Assembly: GCA_965227445.1 (NCBI GenBank)
Contig: OZ245751.1
Coordinates: 3,162,001 to 3,226,000, forward strand
Origin: DT-110 sp030148525
GTDB taxonomy: Bacteria > Bacteroidota > Bacteroidia > Chitinophagales > Saprospiraceae
Direction of reading: 5' to 3'
Length of the DNA stretch: 64,000 bases
The notes beneath the pieces are model-generated. The model did no database searches, was not told the origin of the DNA, and worked only from the letters and a program-made list of their open reading frames with translations. Each line of letters begins with the position of its first letter. Position 1 is the first letter of the stretch. Positions 51,801-60,096 of the stretch are shown in pieces. The translations under genes and the position numbers were made by a program.

Positions 51801-52615
51801 ACTATAATTACGCACATACGATCGAGGAACGCCTTACGAGTATTTGGAACCAAAGTTATCCTATATTTGAGGTAATAGTATTAGATGATTGTTCAACAGA
51901 TGACAGTCTGAAGGTAATTGAAAAAACTGCCCATAAATATTCTAGAACAGTTCGTATTTATGAAAATGAAACGAATTCAGGGTCCCCATTTGGACAATGG
52001 CTCAGAGGGGTTGAAATAGCTCGAGGTGACTTTATATGGATCGCAGAGGCTGATGACCTAGCTAGACCGACATTTTTAGAAAGGCTTATTACTTTCTTTG
52101 ATGATAAAGAAGTTGGCATGGCTTACTCGCAATCATCTCAAATCGATGAAGAGGGGCATCTTATAGCAGATGATTACCATTATTATACTGATGAAATTGA
52201 TAACGAGAAATGGAAAGATAATTACGTTGAAAATGGTAAAAAAGAGGTCTCTAAATATCTATCAATAAAAAATACAATTTTAAATGTAAGCTCGGTATTA
52301 TGGAGGAGGGAAGAGTTTATCAATACACTCAGAGAAAATATTGAAACAATGAAAACGTTTTCAGTCGCCGGCGATTGGTTTTTTTATATCTCATTTCTCT
52401 TAAATAACAAAGTTGGCTACTGTTCTGAATCATTAAATGTCCATCGAAGACATAAATCAGGTGCTACACAAAGACTTGATGCTCAGAAACACCTGAATGA
52501 AATAAAAAGGGTTCATCAACATATTAAAAGCATAAGTAAAGTAGATGAGGAGTTATCGTCTAGAATGGACATGTATTTGGAAGAAGTAGAAGAGTATCTC
52601 CTGAATAAAAAATAG
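48821..52615 (+). CDS. Trifunctional glycan-synthesis protein: WbsX-like + GT4 + GT2
   Basis: 1264 residues, AT-rich. Residues 1-240 contain repeats of the form NPxxHYxxxGxxEGRxPSPxFD (GWKEGRDPNPFFNTQWY; GHIEGRNPSPQFDVSWY). About 250-610 is a WbsX/GH99-like domain (YIAYYLPQFHSIPENDEWW, KGFTEWTNVTKGLPRFEGH, LCWANENWTRRWDG, FINAWNEWAEGAYLEPD). About 616-970 is a GT4 domain (VIGVGFADLRKGIDIFIKIA, LLTSREDPFPTVVIEALAFG). From 985 a GT2 domain (KISVIIPNYNYAHTIEERL, FIWIAEADDLARPTFLERL). All three look intact. One polypeptide probably adds two or more sugars in sequence. Confidence 0.9.
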   Translation: MNSYIKLFFLKTFPKFRIKFIEQSGIFDKNWYSEVNNIPKHETVLHYIKNGKSKTLSPSLVFYTEYYSNQIKRRPFLDLTYLEDYLLFGYKKKASPSPYFDESFYTKKYNDIANANTPPLLHFMNYGWKEGRDPNPFFNTQWYIAKNPDVGFGKTNPLIHYIGIGHIEGRNPSPQFDVSWYKKTYSISETSEPLGYYLAEGKAKGHLPSYKEAEASWIENDRNIFSHINYYQKQGPYFKEESAEKNDWIYNVKYIAYYLPQFHSIPENDEWWGKGFTEWTNVTKGLPRFEGHYQPRLPRDLGFYSLDSIDTIKKQVELAKKYGLYGFCFHYYWFSGKRLLEKPLDIFLEDKSIDFPFCLCWANENWTRRWDGLDDEILIKQDFTKEDLSTFIIDIEKYIKDDRYIKIEDRPLIIIYRPLLIPGIQKVLAQWNEQLKQIGVKTPIWLAVQAFDMENPMEYGFDAAIEFPPHKVGKGLALKKDLKLFDQSYQGHVFDMKDIISNSITYSRKTDIPLIKAVFPSWDNEARKRGKGMTFINSSPQLFKKWLDHASTYALKEPIHEKSFVFINAWNEWAEGAYLEPDQHYGYAYLDQVKSIAKKFNLNRDNILKNYDPNTNFPLKMLVVSHDANKHGAQLIALNIIKNLVEKFGLDVQVLLLDGGDLESEFRQIAPTFNINGDPIERNKILKSHLESLFFEGYEKVILNTTVSGKVIKLLSQIGFESISLIHELPSLISEYGLEYYCRSISKNTKVIVFPSNIVKNGFKKFTEVHKTKIIPQGFFAYDLEKIDEVEKGVLRKKLALTDKDKLVIGVGFADLRKGIDIFIKIADRITSSKDDTHFVWVGNHDSSVFHWIKHDIAHLENKDRIHILPFTPRISEYLIDSDLFLLTSREDPFPTVVIEALAFGKPVIGFKNAGGIQEINNYGDILSLVPYLDVNAMSTELTRLLYNDRADYDQKSAFGKQIIQNNFRFDEYSFRLMNELVPEIKKISVIIPNYNYAHTIEERLTSIWNQSYPIFEVIVLDDCSTDDSLKVIEKTAHKYSRTVRIYENETNSGSPFGQWLRGVEIARGDFIWIAEADDLARPTFLERLITFFDDKEVGMAYSQSSQIDEEGHLIADDYHYYTDEIDNEKWKDNYVENGKKEVSKYLSIKNTILNVSSVLWRREEFINTLRENIETMKTFSVAGDWFFYISFLLNNKVGYCSESLNVHRRHKSGATQRLDAQKHLNEIKRVHQHIKSISKVDEELSSRMDMYLEEVEEYLLNKK

Positions 52616-52652
52616 AACTAAATTTTTCCTTAATTAACTTTAATCAAAGTTT

Positions 52653-53687
52653 GTGAAAACCATCATTTTACATATTGGTGCACATAAAACTGGAACCACC
52701 TATATCCAGAAATGCCTTTACGAATCAAGAGAAAAATTGAAAAATGTAAAAGCATTATATCCTAATTATGGAATTTTAGGTAAAACTTTTGGCCACCATA
52801 GTTTGGTAAATGATATCAAAAAAGGGGATGCGAACTCTCTTCAGAAACTTAGAGAAAATATTGAATACAGTTTAATTGAAAACAACACCCTTATTTTATC
52901 CTCAGAAAACCTTGAATACTTAGATTCAAAAGAGATAAAAAATTTAAGGCAACTTTTGCCAGCTGATTGTTTAATTAAAATCATCTATTACCATAGACAA
53001 CCATTCACATTAATTCCATCGCTATGGCAGGAAGAAGTAAAGCATGGCTACATTGAAAGTTTTCATCACTATTTTAACCATCACCTTCTCACTCCCTATA
53101 AATCCCATATTTTAAATAGCAATTTGATTCTAGATAAATTTTCAGAATACTTCTCAAAAGAAAACATCTACATTGTTTCATATGATCACCTAAAAAAAGA
53201 AGGAATTGATGTGCTAACATATTTTGACAACAATTTCATACAAGCCAATTTGACTCCGCTAAACCATCTTATCAATAAGTCTCTAGATGCAATAGACGTA
53301 GAATTAATTCGATTGTTCAACCATATTCATTTTCGTAAAACACAGGAAAGGGGATATAAAATAAGGTTAGCATATCAAGCTCTAAAGCCTATATCAGAGG
53401 AATTAAAACTACTTGTAGCTTCCATTGAAGAATTTAAGTATAAAATTAGCATCCCAAAAAAATGCTTTATTTTCGATGCATTGAATACACACTTGAGTAA
53501 CCACTATAGCAGTCGAATAATTACTGAATCAAATCTTTTGAGAGCAGTAAAAAAGCAAGATTATAAAACGCTGGAATTAATTTCATCTGATTACCAAAAT
53601 TCACCAATAATTCACAATTCCATTCAGAACTCTTATTCTAAGATAAATGACTTCTTAAAAAAGAATAAAGATAGGTTATCAGTATAA
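52653..53687 (+). CDS. Sulfotransferase-like protein
   Basis: 344 residues, AT-rich. PAPS loop IILHIGAHKTGTTYIQKCL at the very start and a 3'-phosphate-like strand IKIIYYHRQPFTLIPSLWQ. The middle and end are divergent and mostly helical. The start is GTG at 52653; no better ATG precedes the loop. Fits a sulfotransferase of the HKTGTT type common in glycan loci. Third of four in the window. Followed by a strong bidirectional terminator. Confidence 0.8.
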   Translation: MKTIILHIGAHKTGTTYIQKCLYESREKLKNVKALYPNYGILGKTFGHHSLVNDIKKGDANSLQKLRENIEYSLIENNTLILSSENLEYLDSKEIKNLRQLLPADCLIKIIYYHRQPFTLIPSLWQEEVKHGYIESFHHYFNHHLLTPYKSHILNSNLILDKFSEYFSKENIYIVSYDHLKKEGIDVLTYFDNNFIQANLTPLNHLINKSLDAIDVELIRLFNHIHFRKTQERGYKIRLAYQALKPISEELKLLVASIEEFKYKISIPKKCFIFDALNTHLSNHYSSRIITESNLLRAVKKQDYKTLELISSDYQNSPIIHNSIQNSYSKINDFLKKNKDRLSV

Positions 53688-53722
53688 AAAAGGCCTATCG
53701 CAACATGCAATAGGCCTTTTAG
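53685..53722. terminator. Bidirectional rho-independent terminator
   Basis: AAAAGGCCTAT (53688-53698) pairs with ATAGGCCTTTT (53710-53720), a perfect 11-bp stem with 11-nt loop and A/T ends on both sides. It separates the plus-strand glycan operon from the convergent secreted-protein gene. Confidence 0.93.
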
Positions 53723-53742
53723 AGCAATCTAGCAGATAATAC

Positions 53743-54477
53743 TTACTTTTTCGCTTGTTTGAGTATTTTTTCCCTTAAGTCTTTATTTTCTTCTTCAAGA
53801 CTCTTCACTCTTTTATTCAGTTCGATCATATGTAAGGTAAGCTCTTCAACCTTTTCCATCAGACTCACGCTAAGTTCACCTATTTTGACCAATCCATTAT
53901 TATTATCAACATCTTCCTGAGTTTGGATTCTTGGTAGGTGTCCATTTTCCTGGATATAACTTTCTAGATTTTCAAGTGACATTATGGAATAATCAGAAGA
54001 AAAAACATAGTCAGCAACATCCTGTTTAACTTCCACTTCTTCTGATTCCATGCTGCCATTTACAGATAGAGTTCTTTGAGGCGTCAAGGTACCGATTCCG
54101 AGACGACCTTGATTGGTGAAGTACAAATTATTATTATTTGTCGTAAACAGGAAATTACCATTGACATTATTTACAAAGTTGAGCTGATTACTACCCCCAT
54201 TAAACTCCACTTTTGCTTGCAAACTCCCAGCCGGGTTATCAAAGTTAAATGAAGACACGTTTGCCCGGAATCTAAATTGTGCCGCACCTGTTCCTGAAGT
54301 TTCTTTGATAAAGAATCCTGTGTAGCCAGAATTCTGTACATCAACAACTGTTGCAGGGCTGTTAGTTCCAATCCCTACTTGATCAAAAGTATACAATACA
54401 TTTCCATTATCCGTCCACTGAGCATTTGCCATTCCAAAACAGCCCACAAAGACCAACAGTAAAAATAACTTTTTCAT
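53743..54477 (-). CDS. Secreted fibre-like protein with C-terminal coiled coil
   Basis: 244 residues. Signal peptide 1-19 (LFLLLVFVGCFGMANAQ). Beta-rich body with phage-tail-like phrases VGIGTNSPATVVDVQ and LGIGTLTPQRTLSVNG, then the Bacteroidota fibre ending SLENLESYIQENGHLPRI and a coiled coil (VEELTLHMIELNKRVKSLEE). Resembles the 33250 protein in style but lacks its S74 core. Located 26 nt before the sigma/anti-sigma genes on the same strand (upstream gene ends at 54504). Confidence 0.8.
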   Translation of the reverse strand: MKKLFLLLVFVGCFGMANAQWTDNGNVLYTFDQVGIGTNSPATVVDVQNSGYTGFFIKETSGTGAAQFRFRANVSSFNFDNPAGSLQAKVEFNGGSNQLNFVNNVNGNFLFTTNNNNLYFTNQGRLGIGTLTPQRTLSVNGSMESEEVEVKQDVADYVFSSDYSIMSLENLESYIQENGHLPRIQTQEDVDNNNGLVKIGELSVSLMEKVEELTLHMIELNKRVKSLEEENKDLREKILKQAKK

Positions 54478-54503
54478 GATTCTAAGTATTAAGTGTTTAT
54501 AAA

Positions 54504-55199
54504 TTATTTGTCTTTTACGGTTGCCCGAAACGTAGATCCCGCTTTCGCGTGGAAGCCCGGTTTGAGCGTAATTGTTTTCTTGGCGGATATGGCCAAAGCT
54601 GCCCCCTTATCAACCTCCGTATTCCCGAGCACGATGTCTTCCCCTGGTTGCCGGGGTGGTGTTGACTCGGCGATAGCTTCTGCGTTTTCATTCCCTTCCG
54701 GAATCTGAATGTCTACTACTGGTTCTTCCGTTGGTAGGGATGGAGGTGCTACTGCTTCGACCTTTAATTCTTTGGATATTTGCGGTTCCTCTACCTTAGA
54801 AGGTACAATCAAGGCCACTGGCCCCTCATCTTCCCCATAGGAGGAAGCTGGCTCAAAAAAGCGCGGACCCCACTCTTTTGCAGGTTCCTGGTTGGCGGGC
54901 TGGACACTCTGCTGCTGGTTTTGCTGATAGAACCAGCCCCCAGCTAACAATAGAACGATCAGCACACCACTGGCAGCAAGTATCGTCCGGGTATATTTTT
55001 TGCCGGAAGGCTGATCACCCAGAATCTCTGATTCAGACAAGCCGGCCGCGCCAGCTGACAATAAGGACTCCATCAGATCCACGGCTTCGGCTTCCGAACG
55101 CAACTGACCATTTTCGGTCTGCTCGTGCTCGTAAGCCTGCCGATCCGCTGATGACAGGGCTTGTTGCCGGTATTTTTGAATCCAATTGAAGTAGTCCAT
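54504..55199 (-). CDS. Membrane anti-sigma-like protein with surface-protein C-terminus
   Basis: 231 residues. A cytosolic part (1-70, YFNWIQKYRQQALSSADRQA) that probably contacts the sigma factor, one membrane helix (about 72-92, TILAASGVLIVLLLAGGWFY), and a long Pro/Glu-rich extracytoplasmic part. The end KTITLKPGFHAKAGSTFRAT is a beta motif normally found at the ends of secreted Bacteroidota surface proteins, unusual for an anti-sigma factor. Starts 5 nt after the sigma gene, strongly implying partnership. Function as anti-sigma is inferred from context. Confidence 0.7.
   Translation of the reverse strand: MDYFNWIQKYRQQALSSADRQAYEHEQTENGQLRSEAEAVDLMESLLSAGAAGLSESEILGDQPSGKKYTRTILAASGVLIVLLLAGGWFYQQNQQQSVQPANQEPAKEWGPRFFEPASSYGEDEGPVALIVPSKVEEPQISKELKVEAVAPPSLPTEEPVVDIQIPEGNENAEAIAESTPPRQPGEDIVLGNTEVDKGAALAISAKKTITLKPGFHAKAGSTFRATVKDK
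54996..55011 (+). repeat. Copy of recurrent T-run/GNAA mini-hairpin word
   Basis: TTTTTTGCCGGAAGGC inside the anti-sigma-like gene, read on the strand opposite to the gene. Confidence 0.6.
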
Positions 55200-55204
55200 A
55201 GAGG

Positions 55205-55840
55205 TTATTGATCGAGCAGTAATGCCCGTAACTTGGCACTTTCTTCCGGATTTTCCAGAAGATAAGTGCTGATCTTTTGCTTACCTTTTAAAAGGGCGTT
55301 TCGGCAGGCACCTTCGGAATTGTAATTCGTAAGTTCCACGATCTCGCGGAATGAATATCCTTTTGTCTGCAAGAGCAGTACCTTTACCTGTTCCGCATTC
55401 TGTAGCACATTCGACAACCATTCGCGAACGTAGCGACTACGCTCCTCGGCCTCCATGCGAATTTCTACTTGCGGTTGCTCGAGCCGGTCATCTTCCCGAA
55501 CTGGAAGGTGATCTTTACGTTGCTCGCGCACATAGTCGAGGGCAGCGAATTTGGCTACACTAACGTAGTAGGTAGCCAGCTTAGTAGTGCCGGAAAGCTC
55601 AAGACCATTCCGGATACGCTTGATCAGTTTGAGATTGGTGTTCGCGAAGATCACGTCCCATTCCGGCGAATCCAGATTTGCATATTGCTTACGCAAAAAT
55701 TGTCTTGCATATTCTTGTGCATGTCCGAAAAACCATTTCAAAACCAGTTGACCATGGTCATTTCCACTCTGGATGGCATCCAATACCTGCCGATCGCTAT
55801 ACGCCGGTCCCGACGTGCTATGGAAAGGATTGGATTCCAT
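55205..55840 (-). CDS. RNA polymerase sigma factor, ECF-like
   Basis: 211 residues. Region 2 around 30-105 (FGHAQEYARQFLRKQYANLD, TTKLATYYVSVAKFAALDYV) and region 4 around 150-205 (NAEQVKVLLLQTKGYSFREIVELTNYNSEGACRNALLK) with a helix-turn-helix. No region 1 or 3, so group IV (ECF) by architecture, although region 2 is divergent. Followed directly by the membrane partner. Likely controls cell-surface genes nearby; targets not identifiable here. Confidence 0.85.
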   Translation of the reverse strand: MESNPFHSTSGPAYSDRQVLDAIQSGNDHGQLVLKWFFGHAQEYARQFLRKQYANLDSPEWDVIFANTNLKLIKRIRNGLELSGTTKLATYYVSVAKFAALDYVREQRKDHLPVREDDRLEQPQVEIRMEAEERSRYVREWLSNVLQNAEQVKVLLLQTKGYSFREIVELTNYNSEGACRNALLKGKQKISTYLLENPEESAKLRALLLDQ

Positions 55841-56005
55841 GATTTATCAAGTTAGCTGTGGTTCGGAAGCTATTTGTCACCACTTAAATGAAAAAAATGT
55901 ATTTTTTTTCGCGAGGGGGAGAGGGAACATCTTTAAATATACGCGATTTGTAATATAAGGATTCCCTGTGAAATCCTAGCTTTCCATGTTTCTTGGTAGA
56001 AAAAT

Positions 56006-56767
56006 ATGAATAAGAACCGAATCGATTTTCTTGTTATTGGCGCCCAAAAAGCAGGAACAACTGCTTTATACCAGTACTTGAAGGCACATCCTTCCATCGA
56101 AATGGGCCGGCAAAAGGAACTCCATTTTTTTGATAACGAAGAGCACTTCAGCCAGACACATACCTCCTACGAAGTGTATCATGATGCCTTCCCGCCCTTA
56201 CAATATGGAAAACTATTTGGAGAAGCTACTCCCATCTATCTTTATTGGGAGCCAGCACTTCCCAGGATTTGGAATTATAATCCTAACATTAAACTTATAG
56301 CCTGTCTGCGCAATCCGATCACCCGGGCCTATTCTCATTGGAATATGGAGTATAAAAGATCCTGGGATACCTTAACCTTCCCCGAAGCGTTAAAATGGGA
56401 GTGGGAGCGAAGTAGAGAGGCCTTACCACTGCAGCATCGGGTTTTTTCTTATCAATCCCGAGGTTTTTACAGTGAGCAAATCCGAAGATGGAGACGATTC
56501 TTTCCCGATGAGCAGTTGCTCTTTATCAACTACGACCGGTTCCGCAAAAAGCCACAAGAGTGCCTCTCGCAAGTAGCCACTTTTTTAGATATTCCAAACC
56601 ATTGGGAAACGCTGGAGAAAGAGTATAACAAACTTAAATACGATCATCCCATTTCATTACGGGAATTCGCTTATCTCTATAGAATATTTGCTAATGATAT
56701 TAGAGAAGTAGAGCGTCTATTAAAATGGGACTGCAGCTCTTGGCTTGATTTTGATCGACTTGTTTAA
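56006..56767 (+). CDS. Sulfotransferase (heparan-sulfate-type domain)
   Basis: 253 residues. PAPS loop FLVIGAQKAGTTALYQYLKA near residue 9, then HPSIEMGRQKELHFFDNE (the K-E-x-H-F-F strand containing the catalytic Glu/Lys-type residues) and 3'-phosphate strand KLIACLRNPITRAYSHWNM. A clear sulfotransfer_1 member. Fourth sulfotransferase of the locus and the most canonical. It ends 5 nt before the stop of the convergent AlgJ-like gene. Confidence 0.92.
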   Translation: MNKNRIDFLVIGAQKAGTTALYQYLKAHPSIEMGRQKELHFFDNEEHFSQTHTSYEVYHDAFPPLQYGKLFGEATPIYLYWEPALPRIWNYNPNIKLIACLRNPITRAYSHWNMEYKRSWDTLTFPEALKWEWERSREALPLQHRVFSYQSRGFYSEQIRRWRRFFPDEQLLFINYDRFRKKPQECLSQVATFLDIPNHWETLEKEYNKLKYDHPISLREFAYLYRIFANDIREVERLLKWDCSSWLDFDRLV

Positions 56768-56772
56768 TGACC

Positions 56773-58473
56773 TCAAAACACCAACACCCCAAAAAAACGC
56801 TCCAAGGGTGCCGAAATAACCACGTCGGGCTGCTCGCGCTCCACCAACTCCAGATTCACCGGGGTTTCCCATATATAGATCACCTTTCTGAAGTGACGTG
56901 ACCAAAAGGGCATGATGATACCCGTGTAGGAATCGCGGAAAACCATCACCGTGCGGTCGTCAGCTGCTGTTGGGCATTCTGTGATGGTCGTACGAGGAGG
57001 AAAAGCGCGGCTTTTCAGATCGCGCCGTTTGTAGCCCGGGATTTTACTATCGGGAACGTATTTGGGCAATTGGTCCGAGAATTGATCCAGGGAATCGACC
57101 CCCATAATTTTGGTCAGATCGCCCTTTTGGGTTTCCCTGTAGTCAATCCGAAAGGAGTCTCTCGGAATCGGGCTAATGCCCAATTCTTTTTGCGAAAGCC
57201 TGCAAAATGCCTCGTAAGCAGCGTACGCGCCGTGGAAGTTCCAGTGGGAATCCAGTTTTTGATACAGTTGGAACTGATCCTTCTGCTCCAGAAGATAGGG
57301 AAGGACATTAATGAGCTTCATGCCCTCCCTGGCCAGGTGAGCCTCCGCTTGCTGGGCCAGGGATGGACCAGGTCGCATTTGCAGGGCCATGCTCGTCGGC
57401 AATAGTTCGGGATACACACTGTGTTTATTCGGCCAGAACGTACGCACGTATTGGATGCCGCGGCCTTCCATAAATTCAGCCAGGTATCGCTCCCGCTGTG
57501 CGTATATTTCCAGGTCGAACTCCGAGGCTACATCCCGGTGCGTATAATTATCAAAGGTCTCGCTTGGGTAACTGACGTAAAACAAGAATCCGTTTTTCCC
57601 CATTTGGGCCCGCTCCGGACGCGGAGACACCCGGAAGAGATCCAGCTTCAGGGACCCTGCCGCTTTGACCATCCAGTTGCGCATGCCAAACTGATCCTGG
57701 TAGTAGTTATCGAAAGCCCTGGCGTAATCAGCATTCCAGATAGGGGCCGGACGTTCGTTCAGCGTGCGCTTTTCGGAAATTTCCACGTCGGGTTCCCAGC
57801 CAAATACGGGAAAGATAACGGGGACCAGTACCAGACCCAAAAATCCGGCCACAAACCCCAATTGCCACCATTGCCAGGCTTGCCAATTAAAAAACCAGGC
57901 ACGTACCAGCATGAGCAGCCCCAGACAAAAGGTGGCCACCCAGCGAAATAGCGAACCTGAAAACAGGGAATGACTCCGCGGTGAACGTACGTAATCCTTG
58001 ATAGCAAATTCGGAAATCAATTGTGGGTTGAACCGTCCATTCCAGGCGCTCATTTGGTACTTTCCCTGCCCGATGGGCACCAGACAATTATTATGTCTGA
58101 AATCAGTGGCCAGGTCCAGGGTAGCTACCCTCCGACTGGAAGGCTTCAGGACAATTTGGTGAATTTGGATAATGTCGTTCTCGTCATTACGGCCCGGATC
58201 AATCCGAAATTTACCCAGGGTAGCGTCGTAGGGTATCGCAAACCTAATCCATTGTGGCCCTTCTTTTCCGGTCACCTTTTGGCGCAAACTGGCGTCTTCC
58301 GAGAATCGCTCCAGGGTGTCGTTCAGATAAAAGACCTTGAAGAAGTCGTCGTGCTGCACAGTTGCCTGTATGCGCAATTGTACCGTATCCGAGGATTTCT
58401 CCAGGGGTAATAGAAAGAAATAGGTCAACAAAGCCGCCGCCAGACTAATCCCAAGGCTACCAATGTATCTCAT
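56773..58473 (-). CDS. AlgJ/AlgX-like SGNH O-acetyltransferase
   Basis: 566 residues. An N-terminal membrane helix (GSLGISLAAALLTYFFLL), a beta domain, two more membrane helices near 170-215, then the AlgJ/AlgX SGNH-like domain beginning EISEKRTLNERPAPIWNADY. Catalytic features: KLDSHWNFHGAYAAYEAF (the D-x-H-W site near 412) and the Ser strand VMVFRDSYTGIIMPF. Role by family: moves an acetyl group onto the exported glycan in the periplasm. Begins 4 nt after the MBOAT gene, with which it works. Confidence 0.88.
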   Translation of the reverse strand: MRYIGSLGISLAAALLTYFFLLPLEKSSDTVQLRIQATVQHDDFFKVFYLNDTLERFSEDASLRQKVTGKEGPQWIRFAIPYDATLGKFRIDPGRNDENDIIQIHQIVLKPSSRRVATLDLATDFRHNNCLVPIGQGKYQMSAWNGRFNPQLISEFAIKDYVRSPRSHSLFSGSLFRWVATFCLGLLMLVRAWFFNWQAWQWWQLGFVAGFLGLVLVPVIFPVFGWEPDVEISEKRTLNERPAPIWNADYARAFDNYYQDQFGMRNWMVKAAGSLKLDLFRVSPRPERAQMGKNGFLFYVSYPSETFDNYTHRDVASEFDLEIYAQRERYLAEFMEGRGIQYVRTFWPNKHSVYPELLPTSMALQMRPGPSLAQQAEAHLAREGMKLINVLPYLLEQKDQFQLYQKLDSHWNFHGAYAAYEAFCRLSQKELGISPIPRDSFRIDYRETQKGDLTKIMGVDSLDQFSDQLPKYVPDSKIPGYKRRDLKSRAFPPRTTITECPTAADDRTVMVFRDSYTGIIMPFWSRHFRKVIYIWETPVNLELVEREQPDVVISAPLERFFGVLVF

Positions 58474-58477
58474 AACA

Positions 58478-59908
58478 CTAGAATCGGAAGTAAATAAATG
58501 GATTATAGGTTGCCTGGGCCAATTCCAGCATGGTGATGGCCAAAAGCAATAGACAAACCCCGTATTGTAATACCTGATACCAGACCGGGCGCATGTCAGA
58601 TGAGTTTATCCAGCGCTCCATCCAGCGGCCGACAGGCATCGACAGCAGAATCCCCAAACCAAGCATGGTGATGCTGTATCTATTCAGGTATAATAAAGGA
58701 CCTACATCACCATCGGGCTGCCAACTGAACATGGTCTGGATATAAGTCAATCCATACCCCAGGTCTTCCGCCCGGAAAAACACCCAACCGACCAACACCA
58801 CGAGCAGCACATACAGGTGCCTAAGAAACCCGAGCCAGAGAGGCAACGGAATCCGTACGATGCGCTCCAGAATCAGAAAGGCTCCGTGAAAAAGCCCCCA
58901 GACCACAAAATTCCAACTGGCTCCGTGCCACAAGCCCGTAATGAAAAAGACAATGATCAAATTCAGGTAGGTTCGGGCCGTTCCGCGGCGATTACCACCC
59001 AGGGGAATATAGAGGTAGTCTTTGAACCAGGAAGACAAACTAATATGCCAACGCCGCCAAAATTCTTTGATCGATCGGGAGATGTAGGGGAAATTGAAAT
59101 TTTCCAGGAATCGGAACCCGAACATGCGGCCCAACCCAATCGCCATATCCGAATAACCGGCAAAATCAAAATAGATCTGTATGGCGTAACACACAATTCC
59201 CAACCAGGCAATCGGGGTAGACAACTCCCCGCCGGAGATCTCAAAGACCCGATCGGCAATTGCTCCGGCATTGTTTGCGATCAGCACCTTTTTACCCAAG
59301 CCGATGATGAAGCGTACCAATCCGGAGGTGAACAAGGCACCATCAACTGTCCGCTGGCGTATCTGTGCACTGATGTCCTTATACCGCACGATGGGCCCGG
59401 CGATCAGTTGCGGAAAAAGGGCAATATACATGCCCAGGTCCAGCACATTGCGTTGGGGCTTTACGGTACCCCGATACACATCGACCAGGTAGGAAATACT
59501 CTGAAAGGTAAAAAAGGAAATGCCAATGGGCAGTACTATACTCCCAATTTCCAGGTTCAGGGGAACCCCTAATCCCGTCATGGTATCCAGGATGAAATTG
59601 GTGTATTTAAAATACAACAGAACCGACAAGTTTAAGGCAATGCCAATCCAGAGCATTGGGAAAGCACCCTGAGGTTTTCCATCGACTGTACCGGCTTGGG
59701 CTTGTTGAAAGCCAATTGCCCGCCCGACCAAGAAGTTCATGAGTATGGATCCTGCCATCAACAGCACCAGCATGCCCTCGCCCCAGGCGTAAAAGAACAA
59801 ACTGACAACTAACAGAAATACATTTCGTAACACCTTGGGTGCCAGATAATACGCCAATAATACCGTTGGCAGAAATAAATAGAGGAAAGTTGGTGAGCTA
59901 AACACCAT
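58478..59908 (-). CDS. MBOAT-family O-acyltransferase (AlgI/DltB-like)
   Basis: 476 residues, about 11 membrane helices. AlgI-like start FSSPTFLYLFLPTVLLAYYL; core FFTFQSISYLVDVYRGTVKP, LFPQLIAGPIVRYKDI, FAGYSDMAIGLGRMFGF and FWRRWHISLSSWFKDYLYIPLGGNRRG; catalytic His in FFITGLWHGASWNFVVWGLFHG. Moves acetyl groups across the inner membrane for the AlgJ-like partner encoded 4 nt downstream. This pair gives an O-acetylation module for the exported polysaccharide. Confidence 0.95.
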   Translation of the reverse strand: MVFSSPTFLYLFLPTVLLAYYLAPKVLRNVFLLVVSLFFYAWGEGMLVLLMAGSILMNFLVGRAIGFQQAQAGTVDGKPQGAFPMLWIGIALNLSVLLYFKYTNFILDTMTGLGVPLNLEIGSIVLPIGISFFTFQSISYLVDVYRGTVKPQRNVLDLGMYIALFPQLIAGPIVRYKDISAQIRQRTVDGALFTSGLVRFIIGLGKKVLIANNAGAIADRVFEISGGELSTPIAWLGIVCYAIQIYFDFAGYSDMAIGLGRMFGFRFLENFNFPYISRSIKEFWRRWHISLSSWFKDYLYIPLGGNRRGTARTYLNLIIVFFITGLWHGASWNFVVWGLFHGAFLILERIVRIPLPLWLGFLRHLYVLLVVLVGWVFFRAEDLGYGLTYIQTMFSWQPDGDVGPLLYLNRYSITMLGLGILLSMPVGRWMERWINSSDMRPVWYQVLQYGVCLLLLAITMLELAQATYNPFIYFRF

Positions 59909-60096
59909 GGGGAACTGGAATTAGTACAATGTTAGCCCGGGCAGCGTAAAAGTAAATATATTTTCTTTATCACTGCATAACCCTTGCGGCAATAATGAGA
60001 ACCACTCTAAGGCTTATCCTTCCAGAATCGTGCCAAATCAAAAGCCCCATCATTTATGCACCGGTCTGCGCAGTTGACTGGTCATCAAACACAGGT

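Noticed and set aside
58817..59572. 251-codon plus-strand frame opposite the MBOAT gene
   Set aside because: Antisense to a complete MBOAT protein with catalytic His; hydrophilic Pro/Gln-rich shadow.
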